A stretch of DNA of 64,000 nt from Flavobacteriaceae bacterium (lineage in GTDB: Bacteria; Bacteroidota; Bacteroidia; Flavobacteriales; Flavobacteriaceae): the NCBI GenBank assembly GCA_018669795.1, contig JABHSQ010000016.1:1-64000 (forward strand). The letters are read 5' to 3'. The first letter of the stretch is position 1. The number at the start of each line of letters is the position of its first letter. The notes below the pieces were generated by a model. The model was given only the letters and a program-made list of their open reading frames with translations, ran no database searches and was not told the origin of the DNA. Below, piece by piece: positions 1-7,984 of the stretch. Both the position numbers and the translations under genes were made by a program.

Positions 1-785
1 AAACTCATAGTAGTTACATTACTCACATCCCAATTTCCAATAGGTTGGTTAAAAGCTTCAGCACTACAAAACATATGACTCATATTAGTAACATTACTCA
101 CATCCCAATTTCCAATAGGTTGGTTGAAAACAGTAGCCCCATAAAACATAAGCGACATATTTGTCACATTACTCACATCCCAGTTCCCAATGGGGTGGTC
201 AAAAGCTTCAGCGTATCGAAACATACGATTCATATTTGTCACATTACTCACATCCCAATCTCCTATGGGTTGATTAAAGGAAGTAGCAAAACTAAACATC
301 ACTCTCATATTTGTCACATTACTCACATCCCAATCTCCTATGGGTTGATTAAAAGCCTCATTATAACCAAACATACCATTAATATCAGTCACATTACTTA
401 CGTCCCAAGCACTTATATCTTGGTTAAAGTCGTTATAAATAGGCTCGTCATTACTATCATATCCCAAGAAAAACATTAAATTCATATCTGTAACTTTAGT
501 AGTCACCACTTTAGTTACATCTTCTTCATTAGCAACCATTGTTCTTAACGTTGCTTCATCAACAACAGTATACGTAATACCATTAACTACTCCCGTATCA
601 CCAACATTGGCATCTTCACAAGCCTTTATAGTTATACCGTTACTGTCTAAATAAATTGGATTATCTCCATTACATACAGATTGCTCATTTCCACCACCAC
701 CATCATCATTACCATTATCACTACTATCATCACTACTACAAGCAACGATTATTAAAGCTAAAAATAAATAGGATAGTTTTTTCAT
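1..785 (-). CDS. BspA/DUF285-repeat surface lipoprotein (partial, 3' end beyond window)
   Basis: The start is the ATG at 785; the frame is open to the window edge, so the C-terminus is missing. The protein begins with a lipoprotein signal (hydrophobic stretch, then VACSSDDSS with the anchor Cys at 16). The Ser/Asp run after the Cys resembles the Bacteroidota export signal that sends lipoproteins to the cell surface. After about 120 residues come 25-residue repeats of the type [16 protein letters not shown]...MF, the BspA-like leucine-rich/DUF285 repeat; about six units are visible. Its leader, N-terminal domain and repeats closely match the gene at 881-1912, so the two are recent tandem paralogues. 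Such proteins are generally thought to be surface binding proteins; the ligand here is unknown. Confidence 0.85.
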   Translation of the reverse strand, partial: MKKLSYLFLALIIVACSSDDSSDNGNDDGGGGNEQSVCNGDNPIYLDSNGITIKACEDANVGDTGVVNGITYTVVDEATLRTMVANEEDVTKVVTTKVTDMNLMFFLGYDSNDEPIYNDFNQDISAWDVSNVTDINGMFGYNEAFNQPIGDWDVSNVTNMRVMFSFATSFNQPIGDWDVSNVTNMNRMFRYAEAFDHPIGNWDVSNVTNMSLMFYGATVFNQPIGNWDVSNVTNMSHMFCSAEAFNQPIGNWDVSNVTTMS

Positions 786-828
786 TGTGTTTAGTTTAAA
801 CCAAAAGTAGTTAATTAAAATTAGGCAT

Positions 829-859
829 AAAAAAACCACCCTAAATTAAAGAGTGGCTT
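829..859 (-). terminator. Rho-independent terminator of the downstream BspA-like gene
   Basis: Read on the minus strand, CCACTCT and AGGGTGG pair (one G-T) around a short AT loop and are followed by seven T. It lies 20-50 bp past the stop of the gene at 881-1912 and before the start of its paralogue at 785, so the paralogues are probably separate transcripts. Confidence 0.75.
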
Positions 860-880
860 GTAATCTTAAATGGTTAAGGA

Positions 881-1912
881 TTAATTAGGGTCGCAGTTAG
901 TGAAGTTAGGTTTTGGTAATGTCCATTGAGGTGCACCATCGCTAAAGCTACTACAACTTGTAACCCCATCAACACTCCAATCACTTAAATCTTGGTTAAA
1001 AGCAGTATTAATATAAAACATACTACCCATATAAATCACATTACTCACATCCCAACTACTTATATCTTGATTAAAAGAAGCACCCCAAAACATCTGCATC
1101 ATATAAGTCACATTACCCACATCCCAATCTCCAATAGGTTGGTTGAAAACAGAGGCACTATAAAACATATCCATCATATCAGTCACATTACTCACATTCC
1201 AATTACCAATGGGTTGGTCAAAAGCTTCAGCGTATCGAAACATACGATTCATATTAGTCACATTACTAACATCCCAATCTCCAATAGGTTGATTAAAAGA
1301 TGTTGCGTAATCAAACATCAGCGTCATATCAATCACATTACTCACATCCCAATTATTCAAAGGTTGGTTAAAAGCATAAGCACCACTAAAAATAGAACTC
1401 ATATCAGTCACATTACTCACATCCCAATCTCCAATAGGTTGGTTAAAAGCAGTAGCATACTGAAACATATGAGACATATTTCTTACCTTACTAACATCCC
1501 AATTACTTATATCTTGATTAAAAGGAAGACCAACATTATTAGGATTCCAAAACATATAACTCATATCAGTCACATTACTCACATCCCAAGAACTTATATT
1601 TTGGTTAAAATCTCTTCCTGGCAAAAACATTTCGTTCATATTAATTATTCTTGAAGTACAAACCCTTGTTACATCCTCTTCATTGGCAACCATTGTTCTT
1701 AACATTGCTTCATCCACCACCGTGTAAGTAACGCCATTAATTACTCCTGTATCTCCTACATTGGCACAATCATAAGCCTTAATAGTAACACCGTTACTGT
1801 CTAAATAAATAGGATTTACTCCATTACAAGAAGATTGCTCATTTCCTCCACTATCATCACTACTACAAGCAACGATTAATAAAGCTAAAAATAAATAGGA
1901 TAGTTTTTTCAT
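881..1912 (-). CDS. BspA/DUF285-repeat surface lipoprotein, complete
   Basis: A 343-residue lipoprotein. The signal [16 protein letters not shown] ends in a lipobox with Cys16, followed by SSDDSGG, a pattern that fits surface-exported lipoproteins of this phylum. Residues about 30-95 form a unique N-terminal domain containing a TYTVVD segment. From about residue 97 to 325 run nine imperfect 25-residue units (F-N-Q-x-I-x-x-W-D-V-S-N-V-T-x-M...MF), the DUF285 signature. There is no type IX secretion C-terminal domain; the chain ends in a short Cys-containing tail. The 5' leader and first codons are nearly identical to those of the paralogue starting at 785. Probable role: surface adhesion or binding, inferred from the family only. 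Confidence 0.88.
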   Translation of the reverse strand: MKKLSYLFLALLIVACSSDDSGGNEQSSCNGVNPIYLDSNGVTIKAYDCANVGDTGVINGVTYTVVDEAMLRTMVANEEDVTRVCTSRIINMNEMFLPGRDFNQNISSWDVSNVTDMSYMFWNPNNVGLPFNQDISNWDVSKVRNMSHMFQYATAFNQPIGDWDVSNVTDMSSIFSGAYAFNQPLNNWDVSNVIDMTLMFDYATSFNQPIGDWDVSNVTNMNRMFRYAEAFDQPIGNWNVSNVTDMMDMFYSASVFNQPIGDWDVGNVTYMMQMFWGASFNQDISSWDVSNVIYMGSMFYINTAFNQDLSDWSVDGVTSCSSFSDGAPQWTLPKPNFTNCDPN

Positions 1913-2009
1913 TGTGTTGATTATTAGTTATAAAGTAAAAGTAGTAAATTTTATATAAAACTATTAGGTGTATTATAATCGCATCTATTATATAATAAAG
2001 AAGGAATTT

Positions 2010-2273
2010 CTATTTTTCATTTATTATCTCATCTTCAGCATAGGTTATCATTAATTTTCCGTGTGCAAACGTTTGATTTTTACAAGAAGCCACGCCGAAT
2101 TTGATACTATAAAGCTTAGCGCTTCCAATTGTTTTAAATTCAGGATTGAAAGTTTTATCGCTTTTAGTTATCCTATTCTCATCTAAAAACTTTTTCATCT
2201 TGTTGCTATTTAAAAAGCTATCTAAATGCTCCTTATCTCTAAAGAGCTTAAGTATTGGTTCAATATTTCTCAA
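2010..2273 (-). CDS. Hypothetical protein, 87 aa, element-associated
   Basis: I do not recognise a family. The protein is small, charged and soluble, with a Lys-rich first half and no signal peptide or membrane segment. Its start overlaps the last 14 bp of the gene at 2260-2556, so the two are probably translationally coupled. That partner and the replication-type gene upstream at 2746-3534 give it a mobile-element context. The position next to the comM junction suggests cargo or structural function of a prophage or plasmid-like element; the function is unknown. Confidence 0.6.
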   Translation of the reverse strand: MRNIEPILKLFRDKEHLDSFLNSNKMKKFLDENRITKSDKTFNPEFKTIGSAKLYSIKFGVASCKNQTFAHGKLMITYAEDEIINEK

Positions 2274-2556
2274 AAAATTCTTCTTTAATTGCTTTTATAT
2301 CTTCTTGTGAAATTTCTTTGTCCTGTGAAATCTCTACTATTGTATCAATGCTTTTCAAAGAAGGTAATATATACTTGGCTATTTCTACTTTAATTTTTAA
2401 TCTTTGAAATGCGCTTAGTTCCTTTAAATCTTCAAATATCCCTTCACTATCTTCGGTTATTACTCTTTCAAATAATTCTCTGACCGCATTAGTTACTATG
2501 TTTTTGCTTTTTGGTGGTCTTCCTTGACCGTACTTATTTCCTTTCTCAAATCCCAT
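2260..2556 (-). CDS. Small phage-type protein with N-terminal GRPPKSKN motif
   Basis: A 98-residue protein. The first 20 residues (MGFEKGNKYGQGRPPKSKN) resemble the basic KxGNxxGxGRPKGSxN leader common at the N-terminus of small phage and transposon proteins, including DUF5681-type and terminase-small-subunit-like proteins; a nucleic-acid contact is plausible. The rest is a predicted alpha-helical region (about 22-98) rich in Glu and Lys. It overlaps the next gene by 14 bp. I infer a mobile-element origin from the motif and the neighbours; a terminase role cannot be claimed from this sequence alone. Confidence 0.6.
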   Translation of the reverse strand: MGFEKGNKYGQGRPPKSKNIVTNAVRELFERVITEDSEGIFEDLKELSAFQRLKIKVEIAKYILPSLKSIDTIVEISQDKEISQEDIKAIKEEFFEKY

Positions 2557-2745
2557 ACCTGTTATTTCACGTTATTTAACTTGATTCTTTTCTTGTATCA
2601 TTAAAAATATGCAGTCCCTTACTTAATAAACGTTTAAGGTCGGTATTTGTTTTAAGGTTTACTTCTAATCGGTACAATTATGATAATGCATTTGCTGAGG
2701 TTTATAGTTTATTAATGGTACAGATTAAATGTGGTACGTTTTTTA

Positions 2746-3534
2746 TTAATAATCATTCCTTCTATCTTTTTTGTTTTTATTATGTATTTCCTTCTCATCA
2801 TTTCTATATGCTGATAGGTATTTCATAAAGTTCTTTTTTATTAAAATAAATGAGGGTGTTAAAAGTAACGTCTTGTAAATATCCTTTTGACTAAACATTC
2901 CTATAAGTGCTTCTTTAATTTCTTCTTTAGTGTAGTCGATTGCTATCTTGTTAAAGTTGTTTATGTCTCTATTCGATAAGTCAAATACTACTTTCTCAGG
3001 TAGTGTAGTTTTGTGTTGCATAACTTTATTCCATTGAACAACTACATCTCTCCATTGTGTTTCAAATTCTTCAATAGAGGTCTTTAAATTTTTATCACCT
3101 AAAAAACTCTTTTCTTTTTTTATATTATTATTAATATCAATATCAATATCAGTATCAGTATCAGTATCAGTATCAGTAACAAGGAAGCGTTGCGATGGGT
3201 TGCGACCTTTTGCGATATCTTCAGCTTCTTCTAAGGTTATTTTCTCCTTTTTATATTGGCTGTATAAGTCTTTATTCCAGCGTTTTAAGTTGCCCTCTCT
3301 ACCTACTACACTTCGGTTTTTAACTATACCTTCATATTTTTCTAAATCTCTATTTAATTGCCTTTCTATTGGTTTCCAAACTACAAGTAAAAGTCTATCT
3401 TCTAATTCTGTTTTTATTCCATTAACGTAATTTAACAAGTGTTGAAATAATATTCCTTTCTCCTCATTAGTTAAATGCTCTATTGTATAAATCAAATCAT
3501 TATACAATACAAAACTTTTTTTGCTTATTTCCAT
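2746..3534 (-). CDS. DUF6291-like phage replication/replisome-organizer-type protein
   Basis: I chose the ATG at 3534 (262 aa) because similarity begins at MEISKKSFVLYNDLIYTIEH; an ATG at 3600 would add 22 unrelated residues. The N-terminal part (about 1-90) has the pattern of DUF6291 proteins, found in prophages of Bacteroidota at the position of a replisome organizer (LTNEEKGILFQHLLNYVNG). A low-complexity linker follows, made of alternating Thr-Asp then Ile-Asp, encoded by a hexanucleotide repeat. The C-terminal part (about 150-262) is helical and could bind a helicase loader or DNA. No Walker A motif is visible. The gene lies 140 bp from the broken comM, at the edge of the proposed element. 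Confidence 0.65.
   Translation of the reverse strand: MEISKKSFVLYNDLIYTIEHLTNEEKGILFQHLLNYVNGIKTELEDRLLLVVWKPIERQLNRDLEKYEGIVKNRSVVGREGNLKRWNKDLYSQYKKEKITLEEAEDIAKGRNPSQRFLVTDTDTDTDTDIDIDINNNIKKEKSFLGDKNLKTSIEEFETQWRDVVVQWNKVMQHKTTLPEKVVFDLSNRDINNFNKIAIDYTKEEIKEALIGMFSQKDIYKTLLLTPSFILIKKNFMKYLSAYRNDEKEIHNKNKKDRRNDY
3133..3178. repeat. In-frame hexanucleotide tandem repeat inside a coding region
   Basis: About eight consecutive copies of NTATCA (three ATATCA, then five GTATCA). On the minus strand they encode alternating Asp with Thr or Ile in the linker of the replication-type protein. Because the unit is six bases, copy-number change lengthens or shortens the linker without a frameshift. 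Confidence 0.9.
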
Positions 3535-3664
3535 CTTAAATATTTTGTATATAAAAAGGCTTAAATTCCACTTCGTCACCGCTACAGGACTTAGTTTCAT
3601 TCAAACCTTTTGTTAAATATATTATTTTCATTGTAGCGGGTTTAATAACAATACTTTATATTAA

Positions 3665-4387
3665 ATCACATTATACACAGTAACAGATGTAGCTTTAGTT
3701 GGAGGCGGTACGTATCCACAACCTGGAGAAATTTCATTGTCACATAATGGTATATTGTTTTTAGATGAATTACCTGAATTTAAAAGGGGAGTGCTTGAAG
3801 TTATGCGACAACCTTTAGAAGATAGAGAGATCACCATCTCTAGAGCAAAGTTTACAGTAACGTACCCCTCAAGTTTTATGTTAGTGGCTAGTATGAATCC
3901 AAGCCCTAGTGGATACTTTAATGATCCTAATGCACCAATGACTTCTACTCCAGCAGAGATGCAACGGTATTTAAGTAAAGTATCTGGTCCATTATTAGAC
4001 CGAATAGATATTCATATAGAAGTAACTCCAGTTCCTTTTGAAAAACTGAGTGATGATCGTAAGGGAGAAAAGAGTACTATAATTAGAGAACGCGTTACCA
4101 AAACCAGAAAGATACAATCAGAACGTTTTTCAGAATTAGAAAGCGTACATTATAATGCCCAGATGGGCGTAAAGCAAATCGGGGAGTATTGTAAGTTGGA
4201 TAATGCCTCTTTACAACTGTTAAAAACAGCCATGGAGCGATTAAATCTTTCCGCTAGAGCTTATGATCGAATATTAAAAGTTTCACGAACTATAGCCGAT
4301 TTGGAAGCTTCGGATATCATTACCGGTAATCACATTTCAGAAGCCATTCAATATAGGAGTTTAGATCGGAATGGTTGGTTGGGTTAA
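3665..4387 (+). pseudogene. comM: comM/yifB (Mg-chelatase-like AAA+ ATPase), 5'-truncated
   Basis: The frame is open from 3665 but has no ATG start. ComM homology starts at about 3677 with TVTDVALVGGGTYPQPGEIS and runs through the Walker B-type segment NGILFLDELPEF to the normal C-terminus (RSLDRNGWLG). Complete ComM/YifB proteins have about 510 residues; here the N-terminal half, including the lon-protease-like domain and the Walker A loop, is absent. Just before the break a ComM protein would read HH-T-V-T-D; here it is LY-T-V-T-D. The sequence to the left consists of minus-strand phage-like genes, so the gene was most likely split by an integrated element. ComM is a branch-migration helicase in natural transformation. 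The fragment ends directly against the alkB-like gene (convergent, no gap). Confidence 0.85.
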
Positions 4388-4999
4388 TTATGATTTAATA
4401 ATAGACCTAAAGGTAAGATTGATTCGAGGAGTATTGATTTTTTTAGTAGGAGGAAGTCTATGCAGCCAATGAGTTTGAGTCTCGTCTTTCATAATTAATA
4501 AACTGCCATGCTCTAAGTATAAATCCACCTTTTTTTTAGATTCCTTGTGTTTAAAAGCAAATTTCCGTTCAGCTCCAAAACTTAGTGATCCTATAGCTCC
4601 ATTTTTTTTTAGATCTTTTTCGCCATCACTATGCCAAGCCATTCCTTCATTACCACTATGGTAAAGATTTAGTAAACAAGAATTAAAATATTCTCCTGTT
4701 TTTTGTTGAATTAGTTCTTTTAAAAAGAATAATTCTTTAGTCCAAGGGATTGCTTTTTTGGTAACTTTAGAGTAGGTATAAGTAAACTCTTCTTCTGCAT
4801 ACCAAGCTACTTTACGTTTGGTAATTATTTTTTTACCAAATATGATGGCTTCATCATTTTTCCATGCTATGTTATGAAATAAGGATTGATAATAATAGTC
4901 TGCATCATTTTGACTTAAAACTTTTCCATAATAATTAACAGTACCTTCTTTTGGGAGTAAATTGGTATTGGAATTAAATTCTAAATCAAATAGTTTCAT
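4388..4999 (-). CDS. AlkB-family 2-oxoglutarate/Fe(II) dioxygenase
   Basis: A 203-residue protein of the ALKBH2/3-like branch of DNA/RNA oxidative demethylases, which remove methyl groups from 1-methyladenine and 3-methylcytosine using Fe(II), O2 and 2-oxoglutarate. The full iron triad is visible: H123 and D125 in AWHSDGEKDL and H180 in THWLHRLP. The co-substrate arginines are R192 and R198 in RINLTFR. The substrate-recognition lid lies N-terminally. Length is normal. Its stop codon abuts that of truncated comM on the other strand. No damage-inducible operator was seen upstream. Confidence 0.88.
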   Translation of the reverse strand: MKLFDLEFNSNTNLLPKEGTVNYYGKVLSQNDADYYYQSLFHNIAWKNDEAIIFGKKIITKRKVAWYAEEEFTYTYSKVTKKAIPWTKELFFLKELIQQKTGEYFNSCLLNLYHSGNEGMAWHSDGEKDLKKNGAIGSLSFGAERKFAFKHKESKKKVDLYLEHGSLLIMKDETQTHWLHRLPPTKKINTPRINLTFRSIIKS

Positions 5000-5229
5000 G
5001 TTTACTGTTAAATAATTAAATCAAAACTTAATTTTTTTATAGGTTTAAGTAAGCAACTATTCTTATTAATCCTTATTTTTCTCTTTAAGAAGTTAAATAT
5101 AGTAAAGTTTTTATGCAGTTAATGCTAATAAATTAAATAATTATTAATTTCATTTCTTTGATTTAACAATAAATTAAGGTGAACAAAAACAGGGCTATCG
5201 TATCTTTATAAATAACACTAAAATTAACG

Positions 5230-5380
5230 ATGGTAGTCGTAGTTGTTTTTTTATTATTCTAGCATAGAAAAATCATCAGCAAAAACCAAAACTAAATTTT
5301 CTGTAGAATTTTAAAAAGTACCAATTAGAAACGGACTTGATGTCGTTCTTTATCAAGATAAAATGATCTTATCGTTTTAA
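5230..5380 (+). pseudogene. Relic of the 5' end of an M16-family zinc peptidase gene
   Basis: A decayed start. ATG at 5230 opens a hydrophobic signal-like stretch that meets a stop in its own frame (TAG about 5270). In another frame, about 5270-5362 reads SIEKSSAKTKTKFSVEF, a stop (TAA at 5312), then KVPIRNGLDVVLYQDK. This matches the usual N-terminus of periplasmic M16 peptidases in this phylum (FxVxFEKxxLxNGLxVVLxxDK). The TAA could be a single-base change from GAA (Glu). Homology then stops and the HxxEH zinc site is absent. Only some 45 codons remain, so this is a suggestion from motif memory, not proof. Confidence 0.45.
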
Positions 5381-5426
5381 AGAATCTTAAACAAAAAACT
5401 AATATTAACTAAAGTCAACTATTAAA

Positions 5427-5783
5427 ATGAGCAAGCCAAAAAATTGCATAACCGTAACGAAAGCAAAAGCACTGCAAAAAAACTGGAACGATACCAGAGC
5501 TGTAGATATAAAAAGGGCGAAGGGAGCTAAAGATGTTAATGCAGTAACTTTTAATATTGACCAATTACAAGAGTTTATAGATTATGTAAAGAGCGAATCT
5601 GCAAAACAGCGTATCGCTAATCCAGGAATTAGAGTTTACTTTGCTGCCTATAATAATGCGGTATCAGATAAAGCAACGGTGTTCTTAAATGCAACCGAAA
5701 GTGATGATGGTAACGCTGCTAATAATTATGGGATTGATCCTTTGAATTTTGGTGATGGACTTTGGCCACCTTATAATTATTAA
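5427..5783 (+). CDS. Hypothetical 118-aa protein, first gene of a signalling module
   Basis: I do not recognise a named family. The protein is soluble, with no signal peptide or membrane segment. It starts MSKPKNCITVTKAKALQKNW, has an alpha/beta-looking middle (VTFNIDQLQEFIDYVKSES, then GIRVYFAAYNN) and ends in an unusual Asn/Gly/Pro/aromatic tail (NNYGIDPLNFGDGLWPPYNY). The only Cys is at position 7. It is followed after 11 bp by a membrane-protein gene, then a histidine kinase and a response regulator, all co-directional and tightly packed, suggesting one operon. It may be the signal, partner or output of the kinase; that is inference from position. Confidence 0.75.
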   Translation: MSKPKNCITVTKAKALQKNWNDTRAVDIKRAKGAKDVNAVTFNIDQLQEFIDYVKSESAKQRIANPGIRVYFAAYNNAVSDKATVFLNATESDDGNAANNYGIDPLNFGDGLWPPYNY

Positions 5784-5794
5784 TATTGGAACCT

Positions 5795-6514
5795 ATGTTA
5801 AATCATTATTTAAATGTATTGCCAATATATTTTTTAGAGTTATTAGCAATTCTAACTGGGTTTTATTTTCTGTTTAAAAGAAAAACAAATAAATGGAATA
5901 AGGGGCTAGTTTATTTTTTAATGTTTATTGTTTTTATAGAGTTAATAGCTTCATATGCTGTTATTGGCTTTTTCTCAGATTATCACTGTTTTTCATTTGT
6001 AGAGAACACTTTATTTGAAAACAACACTTGGGTTTACAATTGTTTTATGCTCCTTGAATTTATCTTTTTTATATTATATTTTAGATATTATATAAAGTCA
6101 TGTTATTGGAAAAATAATATCAAAATTGCTGTCATTATTTTTATAGTGACAGCAATTTTAAATTTATTACTGACAAATATATTTTTTAGAAGTTATTCTC
6201 AAACAACTATAATTTTCGGCACATTGTTGCTTTTAATTACTGTTTTTAGATTTTATTTTGAATTATTAAATAGTGATGACGTATTAAATATTAAAAGATA
6301 TTTACCTTTATATATATCCATTGGAATTTTAATATTTTATTTATGTTTTTCACCTTTAAGTATTTATTCAAATTATTATAAAATAGCGAATAAATTATTT
6401 ATGAAAGTATTTTCAAACGGATTATTATTTGCGAACTTGTTTAAATACCTGATTTTTTCTTTAGGTTTTTTGGTATGTTCAAAAAACATGAATAATGAAC
6501 TAAATGAAAAATAG
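5795..6514 (+). CDS. Hypothetical multi-pass membrane protein in the signalling module
   Basis: The preferred start is the ATG at 5795, 11 bp after the previous stop; a TTG at 5786 is possible. About 239 residues with roughly seven hydrophobic segments, at approximately 10-25, 35-57, 78-98, 108-132, 138-157, 172-192 and 208-230, joined by short charged loops. No known catalytic motif is visible. Codons are very AT-rich. The arrangement resembles a small sensor or channel in the inner membrane. It lies between the 118-aa protein and the histidine kinase with short gaps (11 and 20 bp), so it may present a signal to the kinase, which itself has only one membrane helix and no obvious input domain. 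Confidence 0.75.
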   Translation: MLNHYLNVLPIYFLELLAILTGFYFLFKRKTNKWNKGLVYFLMFIVFIELIASYAVIGFFSDYHCFSFVENTLFENNTWVYNCFMLLEFIFFILYFRYYIKSCYWKNNIKIAVIIFIVTAILNLLLTNIFFRSYSQTTIIFGTLLLLITVFRFYFELLNSDDVLNIKRYLPLYISIGILIFYLCFSPLSIYSNYYKIANKLFMKVFSNGLLFANLFKYLIFSLGFLVCSKNMNNELNEK

Positions 6515-6534
6515 ATACTAACTTAGTATTAATT

Positions 6535-7344
6535 ATGATTCAAGAACAGGAAAAAATGATCACCCAAGAAACAATTGTATTAATTGTTTATGTCATTGCT
6601 ATTATTTTTGGTTTGCTATTATTTGTAATATGGATTTTTATTGCTTTTCAGAAGCGTAAAAACAAATTATTAGTAGAACAAATTGAAGCAGAAAAAAGAT
6701 ATGAACGTGAATTGGCAACTTCCCAATTAGAAATTCAAGAACAAACATTTAAAAATATTGGTTGGGAATTACATGATAATGTTGGTCAATTACTCTCAGT
6801 ACTAAGTATTCAGTTAAATATGATGCTTTTAAAAGCACCAAGAACCATACAAAAACAATTAAAAGATACTAGTGATGTTCTTGGCAACACCATACAAGAA
6901 GTTCGTAACCTATCTAAAACTTTAAATAATGAGGTGGTTAATAAAAATGGTTTAATTCGTTCTTTAGAAATAGAAGTTGAACGGTTTAATAGACTTAAAT
7001 ATTTGGAAGCCTTTATTCAGGTTAACGGAAAGGTAAGATACATTTCTACTGAACATGAAATATTAATTTTTAGAATGTATCAAGAATTCTTATCCAATGT
7101 GATGAAACACTCTAAAGCAAAAAACTTATCTGTAACCTTAAATTTTAATGCTAATGATTTAGAAATAATTGCAGAAGATAATGGGCTTGGTTTTGATACT
7201 TCCCAAAAAACAGAAAGTTCTGGCTTGCAGACAATTAAAGGAAGAGCCGCACTGTTGAGTGCAAAATATTCATTAACATCAGTAATTAATAATGGGACCA
7301 AATTAGTACTACTATATACCTTTCCAAATGACACAAAAAATTGA
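6535..7344 (+). CDS. Sensor histidine kinase, HisKA_3 (NarL/DesK-type)
   Basis: A 269-residue kinase. One membrane helix (about 13-37) is followed by a coiled linker (about 40-70) and the HisKA_3 dimerization helix with the phospho-acceptor H80 in GWELHDNVGQLLS. The HATPase_c domain follows: N-box with N188 (EFLSNVMKHS), G1 loop EDNGLGF at 214-220, G2 loop GLQTIKGRA at 230-238. There is no periplasmic or cytoplasmic sensor domain, so the signal probably arrives through the membrane or from the membrane protein encoded just upstream. Its 3' end overlaps the response-regulator gene by 17 bp, a sign of translational coupling and a cognate pair. Confidence 0.92.
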   Translation: MIQEQEKMITQETIVLIVYVIAIIFGLLLFVIWIFIAFQKRKNKLLVEQIEAEKRYERELATSQLEIQEQTFKNIGWELHDNVGQLLSVLSIQLNMMLLKAPRTIQKQLKDTSDVLGNTIQEVRNLSKTLNNEVVNKNGLIRSLEIEVERFNRLKYLEAFIQVNGKVRYISTEHEILIFRMYQEFLSNVMKHSKAKNLSVTLNFNANDLEIIAEDNGLGFDTSQKTESSGLQTIKGRAALLSAKYSLTSVINNGTKLVLLYTFPNDTKN

Positions 7345-7981
7345 TTATAACTTAGTAATTGTCGATGATCACTTATTAGTTGCCGATTCTCTGAAAATGT
7401 TAATTGAAACTTTTTCAGGTTACCATGTATTGTATCATGCTAAAAATGGAATGGATTTACAGCAAAAAATAATCACTAATAAATCTATTCCTGATCTTAT
7501 TTTACTAGATGTTAATATGCCATTAATGAATGGTTATAAAACGATGGAATTGTTATCTAAAGAATATCCAGAAGTTAAAGTATTAGCCCTATCTATAGAT
7601 GATGATGAGCAAATGGTTTTAGGAATGTTAAGTAGGGGAGCAAATGGTTATTTACTGAAGAACATACATCCTGATGCTTTAAAAATAGCTTTAAACGAAG
7701 TGATTGAAAAAGGATATTATCATTCAGGAAATGTTGCAAATATCTTATTAAAATCCTTAAAACCAAAAAAAGGAACACCCACTATTAAGTTAGAAGAGCG
7801 TGAATTGAAATTTCTACAATTATCATGTAGTGAATTGACCTATGCTGAAATAGCAGCGCTTATGTTTTTGAGTCCCAAAACAATAGATAATTACCGAAGT
7901 AAGTTATTTAAACGATTCCAAGTTAAAAATAGAGTTGGTTTGGTGATTTTTGCTTTAAAAAATAATTTAATAAGTATCTAA
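7328..7981 (+). CDS. LuxR/NarL-family response regulator
   Basis: A 217-residue protein with an N-terminal receiver domain (1-125) carrying the acidic pocket D13/D14 (IVDDH), the phospho-acceptor D61 in ILLDVNMPLMNGY and a conserved Lys in GYLLKNIHP. The C-terminal LuxR helix-turn-helix (about 150-212) has LTYAEIAALMFLSPKTIDNY as its recognition region. It is the partner of the HisKA_3 kinase whose gene overlaps by 17 bp. It would bind DNA as a phosphorylated dimer; target genes are unknown, with autoregulation of this four-gene unit a reasonable guess. The stop lies 3 bp from that of the convergent RluA gene. Confidence 0.92.
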   Translation: MTQKIDYNLVIVDDHLLVADSLKMLIETFSGYHVLYHAKNGMDLQQKIITNKSIPDLILLDVNMPLMNGYKTMELLSKEYPEVKVLALSIDDDEQMVLGMLSRGANGYLLKNIHPDALKIALNEVIEKGYYHSGNVANILLKSLKPKKGTPTIKLEERELKFLQLSCSELTYAEIAALMFLSPKTIDNYRSKLFKRFQVKNRVGLVIFALKNNLISI

Positions 7982-7984
7982 TTA

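Noticed and set aside
45-1654. Long plus-strand open frames with His/Ile/Thr-rich repeats at 45-479 and 992-1654
   Set aside because: They are the antisense image of the 25-residue BspA repeats: a repeated coding unit keeps the opposite strand open. No start context, and the minus genes are clear lipoproteins.
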